Of a stretch of DNA of 64,000 bases, positions 32,300 to 43,435 are shown in pieces; the first letter of the stretch is position 1; each line of letters begins with the position of its first letter. Source of the stretch: Aspidiotus rigidus (taxonomy: Eukaryota > Arthropoda > Insecta > Hemiptera > Diaspididae). The stretch is from assembly GCA_035079385.1 (NCBI GenBank), contig JAVHKY010000003.1:11139501-11203500 (forward strand), in the 5' to 3' direction. The notes below the pieces were generated by a model. It was not told where the DNA came from and ran no database searches. It saw only the letters and a list, made by a program, of their open reading frames with translations. Position numbers and translations under genes: made by a program.

Positions 32300-34520
32300 G
32301 ATCCAGAAAAATTTCGATTTGCGAGCTATATAAGATAGGAGGGAGACTAGTGAGCAAATAGGCGCTGAAATTGTAGATCTGGAGGGTTATGACGGTTTCG
32401 AGACACCAAATTAATTTTCATTTAAATTTCAACGCGTTTCTCGGAACCATGAGATAAGGACAGTCAATCATCTAAGTAAAATGCTTCATTTTACAAAATC
32501 GGCTGTAAAATTCGGTATTTCAACACTATCACACGAAGAGAACTTCGCCTACACGCTACGCATACTGTGATGAGACGAATATTTTCTCTTTTAGCTCAGT
32601 TGCAGAAAAATGTTTCTTAAAAATACGTACCGTCTTCGCGGGACAAACGTACAAAATTCAAGCGCGGCTACATTCCGTATTTTGCAAATTAAGTATATAA
32701 CGAAAATTAATTAAGACCATTTATTATTGAACGCATACACTCCGCACTCGTAGACTTTGTATGTTGGAACTAGATCTCGCGCAGGAAGATTTATAGAGAA
32801 AATACTGTTGTATACGTTGTCGAGGAAAAGCCCGTTGTATACGAATGAAATTAATTTTTGAAAGTGAACGCGATAATATTAGTCGAGAAAATTTCGTTAA
32901 ATAAATAAGAGGTCGATAAATTAGAAAGGATTAAAATGTAATCTATACAGTATTTTCTACGCTGCTGAAGAAGAAGTTACAATTTCAGCAAGTCGAGTAA
33001 TTTGCATCATCATTGGTACTCGTGAAATTTATATACGAGTTAGAAATGTACATTCGCTATTTTTCATCGAGGAAAATCTTGACATCTCACTCTCGGGTTA
33101 GCATGAAATCTAGTCGACTGAACTAATTCGTCGCCCTCTATAATTGGAAAATCAAATCGAATTCTAGAGCGTAAATATAATTTCCTAAAAAATATATATC
33201 TCCATTCAGCCCATACGTATGGTGAAATAAAATTATATTAAGAAAGTTTTTACCCAGGATTCTTTCCAATAAAATGAACAAAAAATGAATTCAGGGTTCT
33301 TTTACGATCTCAAAAATACAATGAATACCCACATCTGGAAGACAAATGAGAATAATAAAGCTAGAGAAAGAAAGGTATAGGTCGGATTTCAAACAGAATT
33401 TGATGCACAAAATTTGGACCAACAATAATTAGCGTGATGATGGTAAATAATACAAATATTCACTTTCACACGACTTACGAAAAGTAAATAAAATTCACGA
33501 TACTATACCGAGTAAAGACTGTCCGAAAACATTCCACTCGTATTTTCTTTCATCTTACTCCTCCGAATTTATCGAAAGTATTCTTAAAAACGAGCCACAT
33601 CAAGTGAAGCGAGTGAGAAACCGTCCGTTTGAAAAATTTACATATGTTATTGTTCCTTATTGTCTCGCGATAACTATCAAGGAGTTTATAGCTGCTGCAT
33701 ATACGAATAGTATAGAAGAACTACTCGTACATTGAGAAAATAGAATGTTCACAAATTTGTCTTAGGCTCACACTGAATTTCATTAGAGGCTTGTAAAAGT
33801 TGTTGCGAGCGTGATCTTTCAAAATGATAATGTTGGGAGATACGTTTTAGAGAGTGCATCAGACTTCCAGAATCGATTTATAATTGTAAGCGTTTCTTAC
33901 TCTCGTACGCGCGTATACATTTTTTTCAACGTCACCGTAATAACGTTTCTTGAGATTATATTTTTCGTTGAGAAAGAGCAAAATCGTTCACCAAAGTTTT
34001 TATCGGACCGTTCACTCTGTGATCCTAATTAATACTTAGTTGAAATGGAGGTGACTGTTTTTACTATATTTGAAAAAACTGCGCACTACTCAAAGATATT
34101 CAGTATACTGCCTTGGGTCTCGGCACAGCATCCACACCGGTTACCATGGGTTTCCCAGGCAAGGATTATTGCAGTCGAAAACCCATAATTGGAATCCTAA
34201 GCCTAGAAATAAACACTGCACTATGTGGTTTGAAAAACTAAAAAAATAAAACTTTCCAATCTTACGGAAAAATTTATAGGTTTGAACGAATCACTGTGTA
34301 CGATGAAAAAAAGAGCATGTCCATAAAGTAATTTCATTGTATGTCCGAAAGGTCAAACATTTCGGAACGAAAAACACACCGTGACCATTTCTTTCGAAAC
34401 TCTGGTCATAAAACAGTTGTGCGCTCAAAATATTGACCTTTGAGCCATATCTGACATTTTTCTGCAAAGCATCTACATTTGTCACCTCATTGATTTTCAG
34501 GAAATACCCGCACTTCTTTA
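32300..34520. other. No gene seen
   Basis: AT-rich, CpG-containing sequence. Short frames such as 33811-34032 show no domain. Confidence 0.5.
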
Positions 34521-34529
34521 GTAGCATTG

Positions 34530-35117
34530 AGTTACAAAGGAGTATGGAATCAGGTGTTGTATTTGCAGCTATGGTTATGAGGAAGGAGATGGATGCGGAA
34601 TGGAATATAGGCAAACCCAGAATCACGCTATGGCCTACACATACAGAAAAAACGTGCTGTAGATCGCTATTATACAAGACACCAAGTCTGATTATTTGAC
34701 GTTATTTGTACTCGTATTATCGTAGCTGGTGTGTCAGAGGTGAGTGCGAAAAGTAGAAGAGCTATAAACGGCCCTACGGAAATAACTCACTGTCTGACAG
34801 TGACTAACATTATGAACGTGTGGTTCTGTCTGAATGCACCACTCACGTGATGATGGTCGAAAAGAGTTTAGTGGAATTATTGGCAGCACCAAATAGAATA
34901 GCCTGCTTTACGGATATGACCGCAACATCATGGACTAGCGTCTCTCTCATGGCCTCTGATTGGTCTTCAGATGTAATATCATTAGAACACTAGGAAGAAA
35001 AAGAAGAGACTACAACATCGATTCATTAAAGTTTGTGTGTCTTGGGAGGACTGCAACTTGGTGGTTACCTGGAAAAGGGAGTTTTGCATAGGAGATTCTT
35101 CCAACACTGAAGTTATA
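34530..35117 (+). pseudogene. R1-like 3' end, part 1
   Basis: About 34545-34640 matches the last coding part of the R1-like copies around MKRKMDQEWN (here VMRKEMDAEWN). 35040-35117 matches their 3' untranslated region up to GAAGTTATAC. The stretch between has diverged or been replaced. It is an old, separate copy, interrupted by two later insertions. Confidence 0.7.
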
Positions 35118-35503
35118 CAGGGTGTCTACCAGAATTGAAAAATGGAAATAGTTGACATTAGTTGACCTTTTTTCGATATTTTATTTGACCCTAAAAAACA
35201 TCAAATTCCCCCCCCCCCCCCCCGCCAAACTAATATCGTAATTTCGGTATTTTTTTATTCGTTTGCAAGAAATAATATTTAATTGAGAAAAGTGTCATTT
35301 TAAAAAGTCAGAAGTTTGTTGATTATATCTTGATATTGTGCATATAGAAAGACATGTGAAAAACATTCTTTACACAAAATTATGCATTTTTGGACTTTTT
35401 AGTTGACCTACGGATAGAAAAGTTGACTTTACTTGACTTAGTTGACCATGTTTCAAAAAAGTTGACTTTAATTGACTTAGTAAACCTGGTAGACACTTTA
35501 TAT
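35118..35503. mobile_element. MITE with CAGGGTGTCTACCAG end
   Basis: It starts CAGGGTGTCTACCAG and ends CTGGTAGACACTTTATA, inserted in the R1-like 3' region between GAAGTTATA and CCCG. It contains a run of about 16 C at 35208-35223 and repeated AGTTGACTTTA motifs. The exact target duplication is unclear. Confidence 0.65.
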
Positions 35504-35528
35504 ACCCGTAAGGGTCGATTCTAATGTT

Positions 35529-35853
35529 TTTTTTTTTTTCATTCCAACCATGTTTATCAAATACCAAATAATAGTGATAATGAAAATAATAAATAACAAA
35601 ACATAAGAAGCTGGGAGTAGTGGCGTACTCCTGTAATCCAAGCTAAGGAAGCCTGATCGAGTCAGACCGACGTCCGACGGGGACCTGGAGACCTCTGCCA
35701 ACAGTTAACCAGTCGCGCGTCGAGGTGAGTCGCGGCGGCGGTGGTTTGGCGGCTGGGCTACCCCCGACTTCCGTAGTACGACACGGGCATACACAACGCA
35801 TCAAGGCTACGTAGCCACGTACATATTGAATTCGTATCAACGAAACCGAAGAA
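35529..35853. mobile_element. Insert with T-run and 7SL-like segment
   Basis: The segment splits the R1-like 3' region; a short ATGTT lies at 35524-35528 and again at 35854-35858. It begins with a T-run, so it may be a retro-insert in minus orientation with a poly-A tail. The 7SL-like part inside reads on the plus strand. Confidence 0.5.
35610..35800 (+). ncRNA. 7SL (SRP RNA)-like sequence, probable pseudogene
   Basis: The stretch beginning GCTGGGAGTAGTGGCG, with CCTGTAATCCAAGCT at 35630-35644, looks like the Alu domain of SRP RNA, whose conserved UGUAAU loop is present. A later part with GACCTGGAGACC and GAGGTGAGTCGCGGC could be the S domain. I identify it from memory of the conserved motifs only. 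The nearby T-run is on the wrong side for a simple 7SL retrocopy. Its place inside a transposon argues for a pseudogene. Confidence 0.4.
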
Positions 35854-35940
35854 CATGTTGGAGGAAACAAAATTAATGCATACCTACAACCCACACCACA
35901 ATGAAGGACAGGTGGCTGCATAAACGACACAAGCAAGTGC

Positions 35941-38000
35941 ACAACTTTCTGAAGCGAGTGCACAACTTTCTGTACACCCAACAATTTTCATTCAGCGACG
36001 GGAGGGAGGGGGGGGATGAAACTCACTTCTAGTCCCACGAAATGGTGTATCGGACTCGCGAGTCGAGTAGCGTCCATTAGCCCTCAACTTTTGTAGTGAA
36101 CACAAGGGAGGCTACCAAGAAACCAATGTTTATCCCTCATAGTTTTGGGATGATTTCCATCAGGAATCTGAGTTCTTTAGGCCTTAATTACTGCGCGGAG
36201 TTTCGTCGATTATACGTACAACGTTTTTTGCGATGGATATTATGTGAATGACGCGAAAAGCTGAAAACTCAATCAAAAGATGTAAATCCGTTCCGGATAT
36301 GTACGAACTTAAAAAACTCACGCTTGCTGATCAGGCTCGCGTATAATCGTCAAAAGATATGCAAATCTGTCAAACGAGGAAGGTACGTAATCTGAAGAGG
36401 AAAAGGTGTCGATAATACTCTCGCAGACGCGCAAGTAGCCACCCCGAATATAGACTTTCGTAAAACTAGCCAATTTAGTATTTTGCGCACGCCGCAGTCA
36501 CGAACGATGATTGCATACACCCGAAATTCGAATCAGACAAAAACTTTTAAGGTTTACTCGACTTTAATGAACAACGTTTGAGAATTTCACTCCGCTACTG
36601 CATAATTTACATCCGCCGGGTCGGTCGTCGAAACGCAACCATGGAACAAACGATGACGGCGGCGGCGTGTTTGTATTCGCTCTGGTGAAAGAGAAGGTGT
36701 GTGTAACGAACGAGCGAAAACGAACATTAGAAACAATAATTTTGCGACGTTAAAGCGAGAATCTTCGCTGAAAATTATGCCAGAGATATCCATCGAACGA
36801 AATAAACGAGCGTTATGCGAAATCGGCTTAAAACTTTGTTCACCGATTCGTATCTAATGAACGACGTGATCGTTCGGATGCATTTCGAGAAAAGTTACGT
36901 AGCTATATATTGTATATTATATGTAAAGGCAACCCCCTCCCCCTATCAAACACGAGTCGGCTTTTGCGCGTGTTAATGGACCGTCGAGTTGAAAGCTCGG
37001 TTGACTAGCTCCGGTGTATAATTTTTCCCGTCGAATCTGTTCGTAAATTTAGAATCCGCGTTTTCCGCTTTACACGAACAAACCTATATACCATCGCATC
37101 CTATACGTTTACGTGCCCTTACAACACTTTCTTCCGCTTTTTCACGCATGTAAACCTATATTCTAAATAAACCTTACACACGCGTGTTTCGACGGAGATG
37201 CACAATTCCGAACATTCCTTCGCCTTAATATTTTCTATACACACATTCGTAGAGGATTCGCATTACCTACAAACATTCTTGCGGCAGGGCTAACTTGACT
37301 TTCATATTTTCAGGGATAAAATATTAATAAAATCAGCGGAAGCAATTTCCTCAGCTATTCTCCCTCGTGTTAATTTACATCGCTAAAGAATTCTTATTTG
37401 CATAAGTAAACGTGCCGGAGTTGACACTACTGCTATATACGCGTGGTAGAATTTTCCTCTTCATACAGAAGCGTTGCTGCCAACATTTTCATTTACATCG
37501 CTAATGAATATAGACTAAAGAAAATGCTTACCGATGGAAGACTGACACGCATTTGAATTATTTAAATCTCTCTTAATTACCTACAAACCTATACTTCCAT
37601 CATTGGTGTGAAAGTGAGACTTGCAGCATTCGTTTACAAAGTATAAATCGCGTTTCCTTTTCCCTTTCCCAGAAATACAATTGTTTTCACTTTTCTCCCT
37701 CATGTTCTCACAATAATCTTCTAATTGCTAGAAAACCGAAAAGGAAATACAATAATACATTACCCTACACCGAAGAAAGTTATTTTTATCAAGGGGAAAA
37801 TATCGATTCTCAGATTTAACTTTCTGAATATTATTTTCATATTTCCTTGGCGGTGATGGTATGAATGTAAGAACGATAGGAGACACTATCTGGCTCATAA
37901 AGTATGGTAGCCAAAATCTGAAAACAATGGAACGCATGGGCTAAGAGTGCAGCCTTGCGATTAAAACTGAAAAAAAAAACGATCCGGAGAATTGGGATTT
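35941..38000. other. No gene seen
   Basis: AT-rich sequence with frequent CpG and no convincing frame. Confidence 0.5.
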
Positions 38001-38039
38001 TCATATCAGGCAGAAAGCACTAATTCTCCTGACCGTTTC

Positions 38040-38800
38040 TTTTCTAAAAAATTTGTTGATTGATTATAATCAACCGAAAACTAGCTGAATTTAGCTGAAA
38101 ACCGCCTCAATTTCTTCAAAAGCCGGAAGCTGAAAGATAATTCCGTATTGTTCAAAGACAACAGTCGGGGGAAAAAACGATCCAGAGAATTGACTCTATG
38201 ATGTAAGAAAGAAAATAATCGGAGTATTGCAAGCTTTGGCTTTTGGCTTGGACATACAATCTCAAGAAATTTGGCCTTCGACCTTCAACTTTTTGAAGAA
38301 ATTCAGCTGGCTTTTGACACACTATGTTGAAGAAGTGTGAGTCTATATAACGCGATCAGGAGAATTGGGGCTTCGTCATACCTATAGAAGATAACTATTC
38401 TCCAGTTTGTGTTGATTTGCAATGGATGACTAGCTGCACTATAGACTTCTATGTTGAACGGCTGAACAACCAAACTGAACCAGAACAAATCTTTCTTATC
38501 TTTGTTACTTCTAGTTTCGATAGCTAACAAAAAATGTGAAAAAATTTGACTTCTTCCGGCTTTTGGCTTAGGATATTTAAATAAAGCTGCTTTTTAGCTT
38601 CGCTCTTATGAGTAAAATCAGCTTCTAGCTTTCAGCTGGCTTCAATACTCTGTCAAGAAAGTACCGATTCGCCTCATAGTTTCTTTTTTTTAAAATTGGC
38701 CGATTGATTAATCAGTCGAAAACAATCTGAATTAAGTTAAAAACCGGCTAAATTCTCTCAAAAGCCGGAAGCTAAAAGCTAAAGTCGTATTGTAGCCGAA
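38040..38800 (+). repeat. Direct repeat pair around AAAAGCCGGAAGCT
   Basis: About 95 bp at 38050-38145 recurs at about 38700-38795 with moderate identity. Both contain TTGATTATAATCAACCGAAAAC-like and AAAAGCCGGAAGCT motifs. GCTTTTGGCTT motifs are scattered between. No frame is seen. Confidence 0.5.
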
Positions 38801-39660
38801 GATGTATAATTTTTCGGCGGCAATAGATGGTGTCTCGAATTTAGGCGTTGTTTCACAGATCGATCGTAAGACAAACAAGAAATCTTTGCGGACCGTATGA
38901 TGCAATGCTTAAAAACCGCATACGAACAATCGCAGAATATTCATTTTTAAGCCGTTACATGAAGTCAACGACATGTTGAAATTTATCGCGACATTATCGA
39001 TACAGCGACGATATTTTAAATTAGACCGTATCGGCGTCAAGTTAAGTCTGCGAAAAATTCCCCCAGGAAATCACGCGCTATAAGCCTGCGTGACAAGTCA
39101 TATATATTAAATTGCAGAACCTAATTCCCTTTATAGGTGGCAAACTTTCTTTTTCTACGTCGAAATCTCCGCGGCCAACAGTAGAATGCATTTTGGAAGG
39201 AAATCTCTTCGGGTATCGCTGTATTAAGCTCGCAAAGTCGGTATATTTCCTCTGCATGCGGATTTTCTTCTTTTTTTTTTTCATGCTTTCTTAATAAACT
39301 CTTGTTTCCTGTCAAAATTAATTCACGAAAAGTCATTGCGCACCTCGAGCGTGATACTAATCAAGAAAAGTTGTTGCGCTCTGACCAGAATTACATCTTA
39401 TTTACCTGGTTGAGCACCGCAGTCTTTGCCACCCTAATAAGTGAAAATGACACGCATCGAAAACAGCGATTATTCTTCATCCTCCGAAGAAATTGGAATG
39501 AATGAAATTGAAATAAAATTTTTACCTCAAAGATTGAACTCTCGCTGGAAATGTATTGTGTTACGGTCAATGTAGTAAATTTCATAAAATACTCACCGAT
39601 TTTTCATTCATAAGTTCTCTTCTTACAAACTAATATTGGCTTCAAATTCAGCTTGTCTAT
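38801..39660. other. No gene seen
   Basis: AT-rich sequence up to the target site of the R1-like element. Overlapping short frames near 39100-39300 lack any domain. Confidence 0.45.
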
Positions 39661-39661
39661 C

Positions 39662-39675
39662 ATGACCACTTATTT
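39662..39675. repeat. 14-bp target site duplication, left copy
   Basis: ATGACCACTTATTT at 39662-39675 recurs exactly at 43013-43026, on both sides of the R1-like copy 1. Confidence 0.9.
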
Positions 39676-42600
39676 TGCAAACTGGCTCAGGATCTTCTCT
39701 GGCAGTTTGTAGCTGAGGAGGGGACGCACATTGTAATTGCCAATGAGTATTACAATGTTGCGAGAAGACAAGGATGGTACACAGACCGTACTGGCTTAGC
39801 GGCCATTGGTGTTTGCCCAGAGTGTCCAATTGCTCCGGGAGAGGTTGAAAGAGGGGAGGGGTATGTTGCTGTGAAGATGGCCGACATAGTCGTGTACAGT
39901 TGCTACTTCTCTCCAAATCGCCCCTTCCCGGAGTTTGAGGACTTCTTGAAGAAATTGGAAGAAAGCTTGTCCAAAAGGCAAGGTGAAAAATTCATAGTGG
40001 CTAGCGATTTCAATGCCTGGTCAGAGGAATGGCGTTCTGGCCGAACTGACATCCGTGGGTATGCCTTGGGGGAGTGGATTGCCTACAACCGACTGGAAAC
40101 GGTCAACGTGGGCAACACTCCTACCCGAGTGCATCAAGGATACGGATCCATCATTGATGTCACCTTTGCTTCAGAGAGCCTAGCCCGAAGAATAGAGGGC
40201 TGGGCTGTACTGGATAAGGATCTTTCTGGGAGCGACCATCGGTATTCAACTTCACCATCCGCCGGGAAGTTGAGGTCGCTGCTCCACAAAAGCTGGTAAG
40301 AAAATGGGCTGTCAGGAAACTGAATAGCGACCATTTGAAGGCTAGTTACCTTGCTCTCACATGGGATCAAGGACAAGAGCAAGGAGGTAATGCGGAGGTG
40401 GCAGCCGAGAGGATGATCAAAACTGTCACCAAAGCATGCGATATAGTCATGCCTAGGCAAGGTCCACCAAAGAAGAGGAGGGCTGTTTACTGGTGGCCCA
40501 ACAAGATTGCCGAATTGAGAAAAGAGTGCAACCGTCAGCGCCGGATATACCAGCGTAGTAGTGGCCACGAAGGGGCGCGGGCGGTTGCACCCGAATACCA
40601 GTTGGCTCGTAAAAAGCTGAAGAAGGCCATCAAGGACAGCAAGAGTGCTGCATGGCGAGAGCTATGTGAGATGGCAGATGACGACCCATTTGGGAACCCT
40701 TATAAGTTAGTGCTGAAGACGCTAAAAGGCCTCTCAGCTATGAGCCGAATGGAGCCGGATGTTGTGGGTCAAATCATTGATGGCTTGTTCCCACAGCAGC
40801 CACCACCAATGGTAACGCTACCAATAGTAGAAGAGGATGGTATATCCCTCCTAGGCACCGAGGAGGTGGATGCAGCAGTCAATAGACAGCGGGGTAAGTA
40901 TTGGAAGGCTCCAGGCCCGGGTGAGATTCCAAATCCAGTCTGGAGCGCCATACATTCAGTTGACCCAGCACTGCTTGTTGATACATTCAACGCGGCAATT
41001 GTTGGGGGACTGTTCCCTGTGCGATAGAAGAAAGCCAGGCTAGCGTTGATCGATAAGAAGGATAAACCACCTGGTCTACCATCCTCTTATCGTCCACTTT
41101 GTCTGCTAGACAATGTTGGGAAACTTCTAGAAAGAGTGATAGCCAATTGTTTAGAGAGCTATCTGAAGGAAAGAGATATAATCTCTGATAGACAGTACGG
41201 TTTCCAAATTGGACGCTGCACAGCAGATGCTGGGATTCGGCTGAAGAGGATAGCCCAGTCAGCGATTGCTATGCGTCAGTTTTGCGCAGCCGTCAGCCTT
41301 GACATAAGAAATGCGTTCAATTCAATTCCATGGAAGATGATATTGGAAGCTCTTGTGAACGCAGGAGTGCCCGCATACCTGCTCAGGATGATCAGCAGCT
41401 ATCTTAGCTGCCGTGAAATCAAACAGAGACGTCTGCTGGTACAGTAAAGCACCCTGTTACTTGTGGGGTGCCGCAGGGGTCGGTCTTTGGGCCGCTTTTG
41501 TGGTGCGTCGCATTTAACGGAATCTTTAAGGTGAAGTTGCCACCGGGGGTTAAGCTCATCTGCTATGCGGATGACACCCTGGTGGTATGCACCGCCGAAA
41601 CAACTGTAGCGGCTTGGAGCAAGGTAAACCGGGCCCTACAGGATGTGACGCGTTGGATCGAGTCGGCTGGACTTGAACTAGCAGCAAGTAAGACGGAGGC
41701 CATTTTATTCACGACCCGTCGGAAGTTCAAGCCACCCACCTTTCGCCTGCAAGGTGTGGAAATTGAAATCAAGAAGCAAATGAAATACCTGGGCATCTGG
41801 TTTGACTCAACGCTGAGCTTCAGGCACCATTTCCTGATGGCAGCCGCCTGATGAGGAACCTAAGAGGACCAAGAGAAGCAAGGAGAAGGATCATGATGAG
41901 CACCGCCTTGTCTATCCTCCTATATGGTGCGCCAGTATGGGCCGACTCCATGAAGATACCATACCGAAGGAGAGAGATGGTAAAGATCCAACGAAGAGCT
42001 GCGCTAAGGTGTGTTAGTGCCTACCGCACTGTCTCGATGGAGGCTCTTTGTGTATTAGCACGTTCACCACCAATCGAGCTCCTTGCTGAGGAGAGAGCGG
42101 TGGTGTTCGAAGCAAAGAAGAGAACGACGACCAACCAAGAAGCTTTACGGGTCAAGCAGGAGGCCAGGCGCTCCATGCTTGTAAAGTGGAAAGCAAGAAT
42201 TGCCCAGAGTGAGCTGGGTACATGGACAACCCGTGTGCTAATACGCGACCTTGATGAGTGGATGAACCGACACCATGGTCAGCTGAACTTTCACCTGACG
42301 CAGGTGTTAAGCGGCCATGGCTGCTTCAACAAGTACCTTCACGAGAAGTTGAGGAAAGTTGAGCAGGCAACGTGTTCGCACTGTAACCAAGGGCGGGATG
42401 ATGGACCACAACACACCTTATTTGAGTGTGAGGCGTGGAGGCGTGAGCGGGACGAGCTTAGTTGGTCTCTTCAAGAGATCGGGGTAGATGAAGCGCTCGA
42501 CCCGAGTAGCCTGGTACCCACCATGCTAGGTTCCGAAGAAGCATGGAACCAGGTGTCTGCATTTGCGGCCGCCATCATGAAGAGGAAGATGGACCAGGAA

Positions 42601-43012
42601 TGGAATAGGCAAATGCAGAACCACGCTATGGCCTATTCAACACCTGTGTACCATCAACATCCAGATTTGCAGGAAGAAGAGGACCAAGATCTTCCCTGAA
42701 GGGAGAAGAAGATGAAGAACCTCCAACAGTGACCTACTGTATTGTGTATTGTGGTGGTGTTTGTTGTTGTGAGTGTTCTTATGTTTTCGTGTGTGCCAGG
42801 GGGGCACTACAGCTTGGCGGTTGCCAAAGCAACTTGGCAGTTGCCGAGTAGAAGAGGGGGTTCGCCTAGGAGATTCCTCCTTCACTGAAGTTATACCCGA
42901 AAGGGTCGATTCCGATGTTGGAGGAAACAATATTAAATGCATACGTAACCCGCACCTACTCCATAATGGATGACGGGCGGTGCTGCACATGCGACACACA
43001 AGAAAAAAAAAA
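39676..43012 (+). pseudogene. R1-like non-LTR retrotransposon, copy 1
   Basis: The body encodes an apurinic-type endonuclease and then a reverse transcriptase. The endonuclease is open from the very 5' end (about 39679) to 40299 and includes GWYTDRTG and GSDHR; the usual GDxN reads SDFN. RT frames follow: 40335-41027, 41046-41447 and 41468-41851, the last with PQGSVFGPLLW and YADDTLVV. The frame 41851-42699 ends with a zinc knuckle CSHCNQGRDDGPQHTLFEC. Lesions against copy 2 are a 2-nt loss near 40240, TAG at 41025, a 1-nt loss near 41418 and a deletion of about 35 nt near 41848. A poly-A stretch ends the element. ORF1 and the endonuclease N-terminus are missing. Confidence 0.92.
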
Positions 43013-43026
43013 ATGACCACTTATTT

Positions 43027-43300
43027 CCACCACTGGATTGAATGAAAGGTCGTGGACAGGACAATGCACACCTAAAACGTAATTTCCGAACACTTCTCAC
43101 GTTCTTCACGATTTTCTATGAAATCAATTTTCACAAATACGGAGGTATGGTGGAAATAAATGATCATGATCAACACGTAAGCTTTCAAGCGTATCGGTTC
43201 AGAAGAAAAAAAATTATGGACGAAAAATCGGTGAATAATTTATAAGACGTCAAAAATCAACATACCAATTTTTTTCAGGATTTCATGAGTCGTGTGCCAT
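43027..43300. other. No gene seen
   Basis: AT-rich flanking sequence without features. Confidence 0.4.
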
Positions 43301-43309
43301 AGTCAGAAT

Positions 43310-43435
43310 GAGGACTTGACGTTCAATTTTCTCCCGCGGATTGTAACGGAACAACACGAATGTGAAAGGGTTCAACAGCGTAACATACACGTTGTTCCGT
43401 TACAATGTGCGGCGAAAAACTGGACGTGAAACCCT
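43310..43435. repeat. Small palindromic element
   Basis: Perfect 16-bp arms ATTGTAACGGAACAAC at 43340-43355 and inverted at 43391-43406, with weaker pairing extending the arms to about 60 bp on each side. It resembles a short MITE, but no target duplication is defined. Confidence 0.6.

Larger units (their letters stand above)
35504..35940 (+). pseudogene. R1-like 3' end, parts 2 and 3
   Basis: CCCGTAAGGGTCGATTCTAATG (35506-35527) and ATGTTGGAGGAAAC (from 35854) through about 35935 match the 3' untranslated region of the R1-like copies (42895-42985). The 7SL-like insert separates them. Confidence 0.7.

Noticed and set aside
35207..35223. C homopolymer runs (also 30310, 48768) and G-run at 56826 as special structures
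   Set aside because: Single homopolymer runs, possibly with sequencing uncertainty. No repeated G-tract pattern of a quadruplex array.
39623..39981. Minus-strand frames at the 5' end of R1-like copy 1
   Set aside because: Antisense shadows of the endonuclease frame; similar shadows occur at copy 2.
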